A DNA stretch of 64,000 nt, from positions 48,663 through 112,662 of the forward strand of contig JAPPES010000151.1 of NCBI GenBank assembly GCA_028824125.1, in the 5' to 3' direction. Under the pieces are notes generated by a model that saw only the letters and a program-made list of their open reading frames with translations, made no database searches and was not told the origin of the DNA. Below, piece after piece: positions 37,672 through 46,853 of the stretch. The position numbers and the translations under genes are program-made. This stretch comes from Candidatus Poribacteria bacterium. Lineage in GTDB: Bacteria > Poribacteria > WGA-4E > WGA-3G. Every line of letters begins with the position of its first letter. Within the stretch, counting starts at the first letter, position 1.

Positions 37672-37767
37672 TCATCTCCACGGCGTAGATGCGGTTTCCT
37701 AACCAATGCAGAATACCACACGCGTATTCTGCATTATGCGTCAATTTTAACGTCGCCCAGGCCGGTA

Positions 37768-37789
37768 GGTGCGGTTTCCTAACCGCACC
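37768..37789. repeat. Hairpin family B
   Basis: GGTGCGGTT-TCCT-AACCGCACC perfect 9-bp stem. Confidence 0.92.
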
Positions 37790-37926
37790 GGACCCTCGGT
37801 AGAAACCTAAAAAAATACCCAGCAAAAACACTACCTATTACTTTTAGGATTCACTTTAAATGGAAGAAATAGTTGCGAAATTCATAAGATTTCGCGATAA
37901 AAAATTGAATAGCTTAGGAGATACAC

Positions 37927-38889
37927 ATGGGACACCATTACGTTCCGAGATTCTACTTAAAAAACTTCGCTTATAACACGGATAGATCTCAAGTCTACTC
38001 AATGACTACGGAGGGCAAAATCCTTGATGAGCCGAATGCAGTAGGGGATATTTGTCAGAAAAAAAACTACAACACACCTCAACAAGAGCAAGAACAAGGT
38101 CTGTTTGAAGAAAAACACGCTCATGTATTGAGAGAATTTATTGAAACCTCTAACCCAGAAACCTTCTATAATTTGCACACCTTTATAGAACTTATCAGTT
38201 TTATGATGGGTAATAACATACACATCAGAACAGTAATGAATCAATGGCTCCGTAAGAAACTATGCGATTATATGATAAGAGAAGGATTTCCAGCCGACAT
38301 TAATTTTGACACTAATTTAGTTGATACGGGGTATAGGGGCCAGTTAAATAACAGTATCGGGTTTGCTGGTTGTGTCTTGAACGAATTCAAAAATTGGAAG
38401 TTTGTTCGTTACTTGTCACTTGAGAAAAAAAGAGTTTTCATTACCAGTGACAATCCTGTTAATATGCTGAATCCTGGCAATATGTTTACTCCTGGAAAAA
38501 TAACCCTTGAATATAAAAATCTGAGGGTAAATATTGGTGATGACAGACCGGTTTCAAAAGGTAGAGTGGCTATAGACTATGAACTTGATTTTACCTTTGA
38601 TAGTGTTTCTTTTGGACGGGATGCTATAATGGTTTTTCCAGTAACACCCTACATGTACGTACTCGGTTTCTCCGACGGTGAGAGGTACACTAAATATATG
38701 GATCGCCCTCAGGGCAAGAAGGACAATATTATCTCTACTATAAATCTTGTAATGCACAATCAGTGCAACAGAGCTGTTTATTCATGTTCTAAGGATGAGC
38801 TAGAAGTTACCAAAATTAACAAACCCCGCTTTCTAGATTATTGCCAACGTCATGGATATGTTCCCTCTTTTGATGCAGCTATATGTTAA
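37927..38889 (+). CDS. DUF4238-type protein
   Basis: N-terminal MGHHYVPRFYLKNFAYNTDRSQVYSM; VFITSDNPVNML. Confidence 0.8.
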   Translation: MGHHYVPRFYLKNFAYNTDRSQVYSMTTEGKILDEPNAVGDICQKKNYNTPQQEQEQGLFEEKHAHVLREFIETSNPETFYNLHTFIELISFMMGNNIHIRTVMNQWLRKKLCDYMIREGFPADINFDTNLVDTGYRGQLNNSIGFAGCVLNEFKNWKFVRYLSLEKKRVFITSDNPVNMLNPGNMFTPGKITLEYKNLRVNIGDDRPVSKGRVAIDYELDFTFDSVSFGRDAIMVFPVTPYMYVLGFSDGERYTKYMDRPQGKKDNIISTINLVMHNQCNRAVYSCSKDELEVTKINKPRFLDYCQRHGYVPSFDAAIC

Positions 38890-39067
38890 GAAAGATTCAT
38901 GTATTCAATAGTGGATAGGGGTGTAAATATTTCGGCAGTGTTCCTGTATAGAAGCAGATGTGAACGGTGATGGGGTGTGAATGTTTTAGATTTGGAGCAA
39001 ATCGAGAATGAGATTTGACTTTGTAGCGCGGTTAGAAACCTCGCCAACGAAAGAAAGGTGATTTCTT

Positions 39068-39361
39068 ATGAAAGAACAATCATATATAGTAGTGGAACGC
39101 TTTGTCGATTTGAATGATGTTATGCGAGGTGTGGGCCATTCATATTCGGAATCAGACACGTTAATTAAATACTCAAAAAAGGTGGATTCTCCTGTTTCGC
39201 CAGTACCATCTGACTTTATCCGCCTCGGGGCTGCTGGTTCTTATGGTGATTATATAAAGGATCCCGGGTTAGTAGGTGATGATACAGAAGGCGAGTACAC
39301 AGAGATTCATGATTGGACAAAGCGGGGAAGTAGGTGGGCGAGAGAACGAAGGGAAGTCTAA
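39068..39361 (+). CDS. Uncharacterised protein, paired with the next ORF
   Basis: 97-aa ORF after AGAAAGGTGATTTCTT. Confidence 0.5.
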   Translation: MKEQSYIVVERFVDLNDVMRGVGHSYSESDTLIKYSKKVDSPVSPVPSDFIRLGAAGSYGDYIKDPGLVGDDTEGEYTEIHDWTKRGSRWARERREV

Positions 39362-39399
39362 TCGGGCCTTCATCTGTTCTAAAAAATATTAAAGGCAAA

Positions 39400-39975
39400 A
39401 TGAGTATAACGTGGAAACAGGTTAGCGGCTCTTGGTTGTATTGCACTTCAATTGACCCAACAGTAAACGGTCAAAGAATAATACAGATGAAAAGTACCAA
39501 GCCAGAGTACAATTTCATGACTAAAATAGATGAACCTACCGCTTTCGCTCAACAGTTAGGATATGATTTTGGGAGACAGATTGAAAGTAACAGAGACTTA
39601 AAATGTGATTCTCAGGGTTGGCACCTGCTTGCTTCAGCTGCGGCCAAGGAGAGTGGAATCGGTGGTTATTCCATTTTTGTCCATCATGGGCCAGTCATTT
39701 ATTTAGAAGCAGAAAAGTCCGCTGAATTCATTAGCTATGCTTCTAAAAAAATGGGGAACCACGTACTACTTATAAAAGGTGAGAAGTGTGAAGATATACT
39801 AGAGTATGAAATAGGGAAACAAGTTATGTTTTTTGTTAAAGATAAGGAATACGAAGTACAGCAGGAATATAGATTTGTCGTTAGTATCAATTCTCATAGT
39901 CCGAGAGAGAGGGCAATTTATCTAAAAGTTTCTGAAGACCTCAAAAGGTTTATGTCACCGTTGTCTTTCTGGTGA
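39400..39975 (+). CDS. Uncharacterised protein
   Basis: MSITWKQVSGSWLYCTSIDP...; ORF opens at 39334, overlapping the previous ORF in another frame. Confidence 0.55.
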   Translation: MSITWKQVSGSWLYCTSIDPTVNGQRIIQMKSTKPEYNFMTKIDEPTAFAQQLGYDFGRQIESNRDLKCDSQGWHLLASAAAKESGIGGYSIFVHHGPVIYLEAEKSAEFISYASKKMGNHVLLIKGEKCEDILEYEIGKQVMFFVKDKEYEVQQEYRFVVSINSHSPRERAIYLKVSEDLKRFMSPLSFW

Positions 39976-40119
39976 TTACCGAATCAGATGATGCGGTTAG
40001 GGAACCACATCTACCAAACGAAGACTCTTTATTTCTTTGAATTCTCAAGGCACATTGTGTATAATTAATTCCGTTTTTATCCTTTATACGGACAAATAGG
40101 ACAGAGGTAAAAGAAAAAT

Positions 40120-41520
40120 ATGAAAAAAACGATGTACGAAAAGATATGGGAGACGCATCTCGTACACGCCTCCGCAGATGAGGTGCCGATTCTCTATATT
40201 GACACACACCTTGTTCACGAAGTGACATCTCCGCAAGCATTTGAAGGGTTGCGGCTCAACAACCGAAAAGTGCGCCGCCCCGATCTCACATTCGCTACGA
40301 TGGATCACAACGTGCCGACAACGGACAGAAGTCTGCCGATCAAAGATCAAATCGCAGCGAAACAGATGGAAACACTTGCACAAAACTGCACAGAATTTGA
40401 CATTCCACTCTATGACATCAATAGTCCTGAGCAGGGCATTGTCCATGTCATCGGACCAGAACTGGGCATCACCCAGCCCGGAAAGACGATTGTGTGTGGG
40501 GATAGCCATACCTCAACACACGGTGCGCTCGGTGCGCTTGCCTTCGGTATCGGTACAAGTGAGATTGAGCATGTCCTTGCTACGCAGTGCCTCTTGCAGC
40601 ATAAGTCGGAAACCTTTGAGATACGGGTGGATGGCACACTGCCTTACGGCGTAACTGCGAAAGACATTATCCTCTCTATTATCGGACATATCGGTATAGA
40701 CGGAGGCAACGGTGCTGTGGTTGAATATACAGGTTCCACGATCCGCGCCCTCAGTATTGAAGAACGGATGACAATATGCAATATGTCAATTGAAGCAGGT
40801 GCTCGCGCAGGTATGATCGCACCTGACGACACGACATACCAATATATCGCTGGTAAACGTTTTGCTCCGAAAGGTGAAGCTTTTGATGCCGCAGTTGAAC
40901 GTTGGAAGCAACTCCCGACTGACGAGGGAGCGAGTTATGATCGTATCCTAACCCTTGATGCAGCCGACATAGCACCGCAGGTGACATGGGGCACAAATCC
41001 CGGTATGGTCACTGATGTAACAGGGCGTGTGCCGAATCCAGCGGATATGGACACAACCGACGAAAAACGCGCTGCAGAACACGCTTTGGCATATATGGAT
41101 CTCCAACCCGGCACCCCGATGACAGATATTGCTGTGGACAGAGTTTTTATCGGTAGTTGTACGAACTCTCGTATCAGTGATTTACGTGCTGCAGCCGAGG
41201 TTGTGACAGGTAGGAAAGTAGCAGATACCGTCAATGCTATGGTTGTCCCCGGTTCGCAAGCGGTTAAACGTCAGGCAGAAGCAGAAGGGCTTGACGAAGT
41301 TTTTCGGACCGCAGGTTTCGAATGGCGCGAAGCGGGTTGCAGTATGTGTCTCGGTATGAACCCCGATATCCTGATGCCAGGGCAACGTTGTGCAAGCACA
41401 TCAAACCGGAATTTTGAAGGCAGACAGGGCAAAGGTGGGCGCACACACCTTGTCAGTCCGCAGATGGCTGCTGCAACCGCAGTTACAGGCCACTTTGTAG
41501 ACATCCGCACATTTGGATAG
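40120..41520 (+). CDS. leuC: 3-isopropylmalate dehydratase large subunit
   Basis: [74 protein letters not shown]. Confidence 0.97.
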   Translation: MKKTMYEKIWETHLVHASADEVPILYIDTHLVHEVTSPQAFEGLRLNNRKVRRPDLTFATMDHNVPTTDRSLPIKDQIAAKQMETLAQNCTEFDIPLYDINSPEQGIVHVIGPELGITQPGKTIVCGDSHTSTHGALGALAFGIGTSEIEHVLATQCLLQHKSETFEIRVDGTLPYGVTAKDIILSIIGHIGIDGGNGAVVEYTGSTIRALSIEERMTICNMSIEAGARAGMIAPDDTTYQYIAGKRFAPKGEAFDAAVERWKQLPTDEGASYDRILTLDAADIAPQVTWGTNPGMVTDVTGRVPNPADMDTTDEKRAAEHALAYMDLQPGTPMTDIAVDRVFIGSCTNSRISDLRAAAEVVTGRKVADTVNAMVVPGSQAVKRQAEAEGLDEVFRTAGFEWREAGCSMCLGMNPDILMPGQRCASTSNRNFEGRQGKGGRTHLVSPQMAAATAVTGHFVDIRTFG

Positions 41521-41588
41521 ATCATCAAATAAGGGCTTGCACAAGGTCGAAAAAAGCATACAATAACGTCCCTCCCTACCAAGAAAAT

Positions 41589-41807
41589 ATGGAGGCAACA
41601 ATGGAATCTATCATTATTGAAAAGATCAGAGAGCTTCCACCGGAGCTCCAAGAAGAAGTCATTCATTTCATTGATTTCCTACGAACGAAAAAAAGTTCAA
41701 ACCGGAAGAAAAAACCGAATTTGGAATGGATTGGCGGATTAAAAGCGTATCGTGACCAATTTACAGCCCTTGAACTTCAGAAAAAGGCATCAGATTGGAG
41801 GGATTAG
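41589..41807 (+). CDS. DUF2281-type putative antitoxin
   Basis: EKIRELPPELQEEVIHFIDFLRTKKS. Confidence 0.75.
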   Translation: MEATMESIIIEKIRELPPELQEEVIHFIDFLRTKKSSNRKKKPNLEWIGGLKAYRDQFTALELQKKASDWRD

Positions 41808-42199
41808 TGTACCTCGCGGATACCAATATTTTTCTTGAAGCCCTATTGGGACAAGACAAAAAGGATGATGTCCAATCATTCTTACAGACTATTGACTTGA
41901 GCACAATCTTCATAACAGATTTGTCGCTCCATTCCATAGGTATTATTCTGTATCGATTGAAGAATTTTGCACTCTTTAGTTCGTTCTTAGAGGATATAAT
42001 TGTTGACGGAGTTGGTGTTCTCTCATTACCTCCGGAAAATCTTAAAACGTTGGATATGACAGCCGACAAATTTAACCTTGATTTTGACGATGCATACCAA
42101 TATGTTGTCGCCGCGAAATATGAACTGCAACTCATCAGTTTCGATACGGATTTTGATCGAACTGAAAGGAAACGAAAGGAACCCATTGAGGTGTTATAA
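41807..42199 (+). CDS. PIN-domain putative toxin
   Basis: VYLADTNIFLEALLGQ...LDFDDAYQYVVAAKYELQLISFDTDFDR. GTG 41807 overlaps the antitoxin stop, after GGAGGG. Confidence 0.8.
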   Translation: MYLADTNIFLEALLGQDKKDDVQSFLQTIDLSTIFITDLSLHSIGIILYRLKNFALFSSFLEDIIVDGVGVLSLPPENLKTLDMTADKFNLDFDDAYQYVVAAKYELQLISFDTDFDRTERKRKEPIEVL

Positions 42200-42271
42200 T
42201 AAAATTCTTAGGTAGTATAAACCACATTCACCAGAAAATGCCAAAAACACCAAAAGGAGAAAACAAAAAAA

Positions 42272-42859
42272 ATGGAAGCATTCAAAGAACACGTTGGACT
42301 TGTTGTCCCACTTGACCGAATTAATGTTGACACCGACCAGATTATCCCAAAACAATTCCTGAAACGGATTGAGCGGACAGGTTTCGGTGAATTTTTATTT
42401 TACGATTGGCGTTATCTTGAAAATGGCGACCCAAACCCAGAATTCGTGCTGAACCACTCACGCTACACAGGCGCGAGTATCCTAATCACAGGTGCAAACT
42501 TCGGCTGTGGCAGTTCACGTGAACATGCCCCGTGGGCATTACAGCAGTACGGTTTCAAAGCGATTCTTGCCCCATCATTTGCCGACATTTTCCGCAACAA
42601 TTGTTATAAGAACGGCATCCTACCTATCGCCTTACCTGCAGACGTTATCGCATCGCTTAGCCAAGAAGCACACGACACCGAAGGGTATCGGTTAATGGTT
42701 GATTTAGAGGAACAATCGGTTATCTGTCCTGATGGAACGGCACACACTTATGAAATCGGCGACTTTGAGAAGTACTGTCTGCTAAACGGACTCGATGAAA
42801 TCGGTTGGACTTTGCAGTTCGAAGCGGACATTGCTGCGTATGAAAACCAAAATCGCTAA
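42272..42859 (+). CDS. leuD: 3-isopropylmalate dehydratase small subunit
   Basis: [80 protein letters not shown]. Confidence 0.97.
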   Translation: MEAFKEHVGLVVPLDRINVDTDQIIPKQFLKRIERTGFGEFLFYDWRYLENGDPNPEFVLNHSRYTGASILITGANFGCGSSREHAPWALQQYGFKAILAPSFADIFRNNCYKNGILPIALPADVIASLSQEAHDTEGYRLMVDLEEQSVICPDGTAHTYEIGDFEKYCLLNGLDEIGWTLQFEADIAAYENQNR

Positions 42860-42877
42860 ATTTAGATGGAGGTAGAA

Positions 42878-43138
42878 ATGGCACAACCAAAAAAGATTAG
42901 AGCTACCTACAAAAATGGTGTGATTGAACCGTTAGACAAACTCAATCTTCCTGAAGGACAAGAACTTGAGCTTGAATTCAAAGTACTCCTTTCTGCCACT
43001 ACTGAACTTTCTAAAGAAGAAAAAAGAAACCTAATGCAGAAAATGCGAGGTTCTATGAAAGGCACATGGGGAAGTACCGTCGAAGAAGTTGATAATTATC
43101 TCAAGTCAGAAAGGGAAGCATGGAACAGAAAGTATTAG
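42878..43138 (+). CDS. DUF104/AF2212-like putative antitoxin
   Basis: KKIRATYKNGVIEPLDKLNLPEGQELELEF; ATG 42878 after GGAGGT. Confidence 0.85.
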   Translation: MAQPKKIRATYKNGVIEPLDKLNLPEGQELELEFKVLLSATTELSKEEKRNLMQKMRGSMKGTWGSTVEEVDNYLKSEREAWNRKY

Positions 43139-43596
43139 ATTTTCGATCAGTTTTTTCTCAAGCTGCATCGGTGTTATTGGATACTTCTGTTCTAATATAT
43201 TACCTTGAAGAAGTTGAACCATATTATCCTTTAGTAGAAACAATATTCAATGACATCCTTGATAACAACATTAGCAGTTTTCTATCAGCAATTTCAATAA
43301 CTGAATTCGTAACTAAGCCTTTTACAGATGGAAAAGGCACAGATGTTGAACGTTTTAAGCAGTTTCTATCTTCACTCTCAATTCAAGTGCTTGCGGTTAC
43401 CTACGAAATAGCAGAACGGGCAGGTAAACTTCGTTCGCAATACCTGAGTACTCGAACTCCTGATGCGCTAATTATTGCCACAGCATTAGAAAATGGTTGC
43501 GATGTATTTGTTACTAATGACAAAAATCTAAAGAAGTTTGAAGTTCCTGGGTTAACTGTAATTGTGCTTGAAGATTTTGTTGTGGGTAAAATCTAA
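43120..43596 (+). CDS. PIN-domain putative toxin
   Basis: VLLDTSVLIYYLEEVEPYYPLVE...RTPDALIIATALENGCDVFVTNDKNLKKF; overlaps antitoxin by 19 nt. Confidence 0.88.
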   Translation: MEQKVLDFRSVFSQAASVLLDTSVLIYYLEEVEPYYPLVETIFNDILDNNISSFLSAISITEFVTKPFTDGKGTDVERFKQFLSSLSIQVLAVTYEIAERAGKLRSQYLSTRTPDALIIATALENGCDVFVTNDKNLKKFEVPGLTVIVLEDFVVGKI

Positions 43597-43664
43597 ATGG
43601 GGCTACAAGCGTTAGCTAATAGACCATCACCTTTCAGTTTTACATAACGGAGTAAGTCATCCGC

Positions 43665-44648
43665 ATGCACAAAACTAACGCTAACAAATTAATTGTCGAC
43701 TCTTTGATTGCCGAATCCGGCACACGGGTAGAAGGACATTTGTCCGTTGGCAATATGGCAGACGGAACACCGATTCGTGTGCCTATTGTCCTTATCAATG
43801 GAAAACAACCAGGGAAAACCCTCTATCTCCAAGCAATTAGCGATGGAAATGAACTGAACGGCATCGCAGTTATCCATGAAATTTTAAATCAGATTGACCC
43901 GGCTGAATTAAGCGGTAGTCTCATCGCAGTGCCAATTGTCAATGTTCACGCTTTTCATGCTAAGCAAGCGTATAGTCCAGTTGATAACGTCAAAATGAAC
44001 CGTTGTTTTCCGGGACGATCTGATGGCACATCAAGCGAACGTATCGCGTATCAGTTGTTTGAGAAAGCCATTCAAAACGCGGACTATTGTATCGATCTGC
44101 ATCAGGGCGGCGTTCAACCGATGATTGATGAGGTACGCGTGCGTGTTGACCAGAAGCATCGATGCCACAGTGCGTGCCTTGCGTTAGCACGGGTTTTCGG
44201 GATCGGTTATATTCTTGACCAAAAGGGACCGAAAGGACAACTTGCACAAGCTGCACCGGATATTGGAATACCTACAATTGACCCGGAACTCGGAGGAACA
44301 CACGGATGGGACACCAGCAGTATCAAAAAAGGGGTGCAAGGAATTCTAAACGTACTCAAACACTATCAATTTATTGAGGGAACACCTGAAATTCCTGATC
44401 AGCAGATAGTTGTCCACCGGTTTGTGTCCATCCTCAGCAATACAGGGGGATTTGTCTATTATAAGGCAAAATTATACGATCGACTTGAGGCACGGCAACC
44501 GATAGCTGAAATCCGGGATGTATTCGGAAATATATCTGAAGTTGTTCGGGTCCCTGAGGAGGGTATATTCTGGTCCCACCCAGTCTACCCAATGGTCGCG
44601 AGCGGTGGTACCATCGGTAAAATAGGAACACCAATTAGCTGTCTTTAA
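43665..44648 (+). CDS. Succinylglutamate desuccinylase/aspartoacylase family protein
   Basis: LYLQAISDGNELNGIAVIHEILNQ, DYCIDLHQGG, IPTIDPELGG. Confidence 0.87.
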   Translation: MHKTNANKLIVDSLIAESGTRVEGHLSVGNMADGTPIRVPIVLINGKQPGKTLYLQAISDGNELNGIAVIHEILNQIDPAELSGSLIAVPIVNVHAFHAKQAYSPVDNVKMNRCFPGRSDGTSSERIAYQLFEKAIQNADYCIDLHQGGVQPMIDEVRVRVDQKHRCHSACLALARVFGIGYILDQKGPKGQLAQAAPDIGIPTIDPELGGTHGWDTSSIKKGVQGILNVLKHYQFIEGTPEIPDQQIVVHRFVSILSNTGGFVYYKAKLYDRLEARQPIAEIRDVFGNISEVVRVPEEGIFWSHPVYPMVASGGTIGKIGTPISCL

Positions 44649-45031
44649 GGAACTCTCCTGCGGTTTGAAAATATCAGAAATCAGTCTTATCGTTTCTTTG
44701 GTTTTAACAGAAAACAACCCTTTTTCAAGTAAAAGTGTACGAACTGGAAAGAAAAATTATCGGTATTGCTTTTTTAGGAAAAAGTTGATATAATCACACC
44801 TAAAGTAAATTAGAGAATTATAATCTTCATCCACGTGTGAAAATTATTGATTGTGGTGGAAAAATATGTTATAATATTCACAATATAATAATTATATAAA
44901 TACCTATTAGTTAATTTAAGCAAAATACGTCACTAATTTAGTGTTTTTGATAACCATGAATGTTTGACTTCAGGCAAAGGATTGTTCGAACGCTTGTAAC
45001 TACTTAAGCGAAACATTGAAAGGCATTGCTT

Positions 45032-45688
45032 ATGAAATTAGATCATACCACAAGTGCTTTGGTTATTGTCGGGGGTTGGAATAGTCGTATATTTACGCCC
45101 CCCTGGATAAAAAAGTACCTTTTTCCTGGTGAAAACGAAGATTTCACAATAGAGATGCCAGCTCCGTTCTCTCTTGATTTCAACACACAATTCATTTCTC
45201 CACGTATTTCGTCCAAAGAAGTACGAATTCTTTTGCAAGAAAACAGGCTAAGTTTTAGTCCGGTAGAAAACAGAAACGAACATTTTGATCAAATACAAGA
45301 ACTTGCTCTGCAGCTCGCCGATTACCTGCCCCATACCCCTGTCACGGCGTACGGTGTAAACTTTCTCTTTACTGAGCACCCTATTAGTGAAGAAATGGTA
45401 AATCGCATACGTCCAAGAGACTTAGAGGAATTTGAGCAGATAAACGATTCATTGACCAGTGAACAATATACTCGTCGTTTGAGTTTATATGGACGAACAC
45501 TGAATTTCACAGTAAAACTTGATGGGGATAAAGCCGCCTTTGATTTTAATTTTCATTTTAAAATCGGCGATCTTGTTGCGTTTAAGGCAAAAATTGCTGA
45601 AATCTCAATACTTGAATTGAAACATGAAGCAGTACAATTCATGAGCGAAATTTACCATTTAGAATTGGAGGAAGAACTGAATGAGTAA
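45032..45688 (+). CDS. Uncharacterised protein, first gene of Panacea operon
   Basis: TTSALVIVGGWNSRIFTPPWIKKYLFPGENED...; 8-nt overlap with next gene. Confidence 0.65.
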   Translation: MKLDHTTSALVIVGGWNSRIFTPPWIKKYLFPGENEDFTIEMPAPFSLDFNTQFISPRISSKEVRILLQENRLSFSPVENRNEHFDQIQELALQLADYLPHTPVTAYGVNFLFTEHPISEEMVNRIRPRDLEEFEQINDSLTSEQYTRRLSLYGRTLNFTVKLDGDKAAFDFNFHFKIGDLVAFKAKIAEISILELKHEAVQFMSEIYHLELEEELNE

Positions 45689-46316
45689 ATGGACTGATAC
45701 AAGCACAAACTTTGAAGACGATGATACTTTTTCTAAAAATGTGGTAGATTTTGAAGAACCAAAAAACACATTTGATTTAGAATTTCATGAGAAAACTGCC
45801 TCCGAAGTACTGGAAGAAAATGTAAATTGGGAAGAATTACAGAAACAGAATCTTGAAACTCCAAAAATCCGCGTCTTTGATGTTGCAGCATATATTTTAG
45901 AGAAAATGGATACAATGACTACTATGAAGTTACAAAAACTGGTATATTATAGTCAAGCGTGGTCGTTGGTTTGGGATGAAAAACCTTTATTTGAGGAAAA
46001 TATTGAAGCTTGGGCAAATGGTCCTGTAGTTAGAGAATTATTTGATTACCATCGTGGAATGTACGAAATATCTGAAATACCGATTGGCAACCCACGTTTG
46101 TTAGATCAGACACAACGGGATACGGTTGATGCTGTCCTTGAATATTATGGGAATAGACCTGCCCAATGGTTAATTGACTTATCGCACATGGAAGATCCTT
46201 GGATTCATGCGAGGAAAGGACTGCCTCCATTGGAACGAGGTAATCGAGTTATACCTTTAGACGCGCTGGCAAATTATTATAGTTCATTGCCCGTTGAGGA
46301 AGATCTTGATGAGTAG
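45681..46316 (+). CDS. Panacea-domain (DUF4065/SocA-like) putative antitoxin
   Basis: VFDVAAYILEKMDTMTTMKLQKLVYYSQAWSLVWDEKPLFEENIEAWANGPVVRELFDYHRG. Confidence 0.9.
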   Translation: MSKWTDTSTNFEDDDTFSKNVVDFEEPKNTFDLEFHEKTASEVLEENVNWEELQKQNLETPKIRVFDVAAYILEKMDTMTTMKLQKLVYYSQAWSLVWDEKPLFEENIEAWANGPVVRELFDYHRGMYEISEIPIGNPRLLDQTQRDTVDAVLEYYGNRPAQWLIDLSHMEDPWIHARKGLPPLERGNRVIPLDALANYYSSLPVEEDLDE

Positions 46317-46743
46317 GAAAAACCCTCGGCGAGAACGGGCCCCGAAAGGAAGAAAGAAAGCTACATCTGTTCGTTCCCCGAGCACTCAAAATAAGCAACT
46401 TGTGTGGAAAGTTTCAAAAATTGACGATAAAGGTCAATGGGGCTGGAATAATATATCTTGTCCTGATTTCCTCAGGAATATATGGGACAAGATGCGTAAC
46501 TTTGAAACTATGACATGGAGTCAAATATTAGGTAGAAGTCACCACATGATTCCTGTCAGTGACATCATAAAACCTGCACAAGAACGGTTACGAGAATTAA
46601 AACATGATGATCAAGAGGAATTGGTTTCATTACGACTAACCGGTAAGCAACGACTATGGGCAATTCGATCAGGAGGAGAGGCTTTTCTACTGTGGTGGGA
46701 CCCAAACCATGAAATTTGCCCATCACCTAAAAAGCATACCTAA
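46309..46743 (+). CDS. Uncharacterised protein, candidate toxin/effector
   Basis: MTWSQILGRSHHMIPV...LVSLRLTGKQRLWAIRSGGEAFLLWWDPNHEICPSPKKHT; ATG 46309 overlaps the Panacea stop by 8 nt. Confidence 0.65.
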   Translation: MSRKNPRRERAPKGRKKATSVRSPSTQNKQLVWKVSKIDDKGQWGWNNISCPDFLRNIWDKMRNFETMTWSQILGRSHHMIPVSDIIKPAQERLRELKHDDQEELVSLRLTGKQRLWAIRSGGEAFLLWWDPNHEICPSPKKHT

Positions 46744-46853
46744 ACAGTTTCCTACGCTTGAAACAACCACGTATTACACATGACTTGAAAACTATAGAGC
46801 AAGGTACAGAAACCGCCTTGCAGCTTTCCAAGATTTGTGTAACAGTAAGCAGC

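Noticed and set aside
44750-45030. AT-rich intergenic segment as a replication origin or attachment site
   Set aside because: No DnaA-box cluster, tRNA or integrase recognised; treated only as a compositional shift before the Panacea operon.
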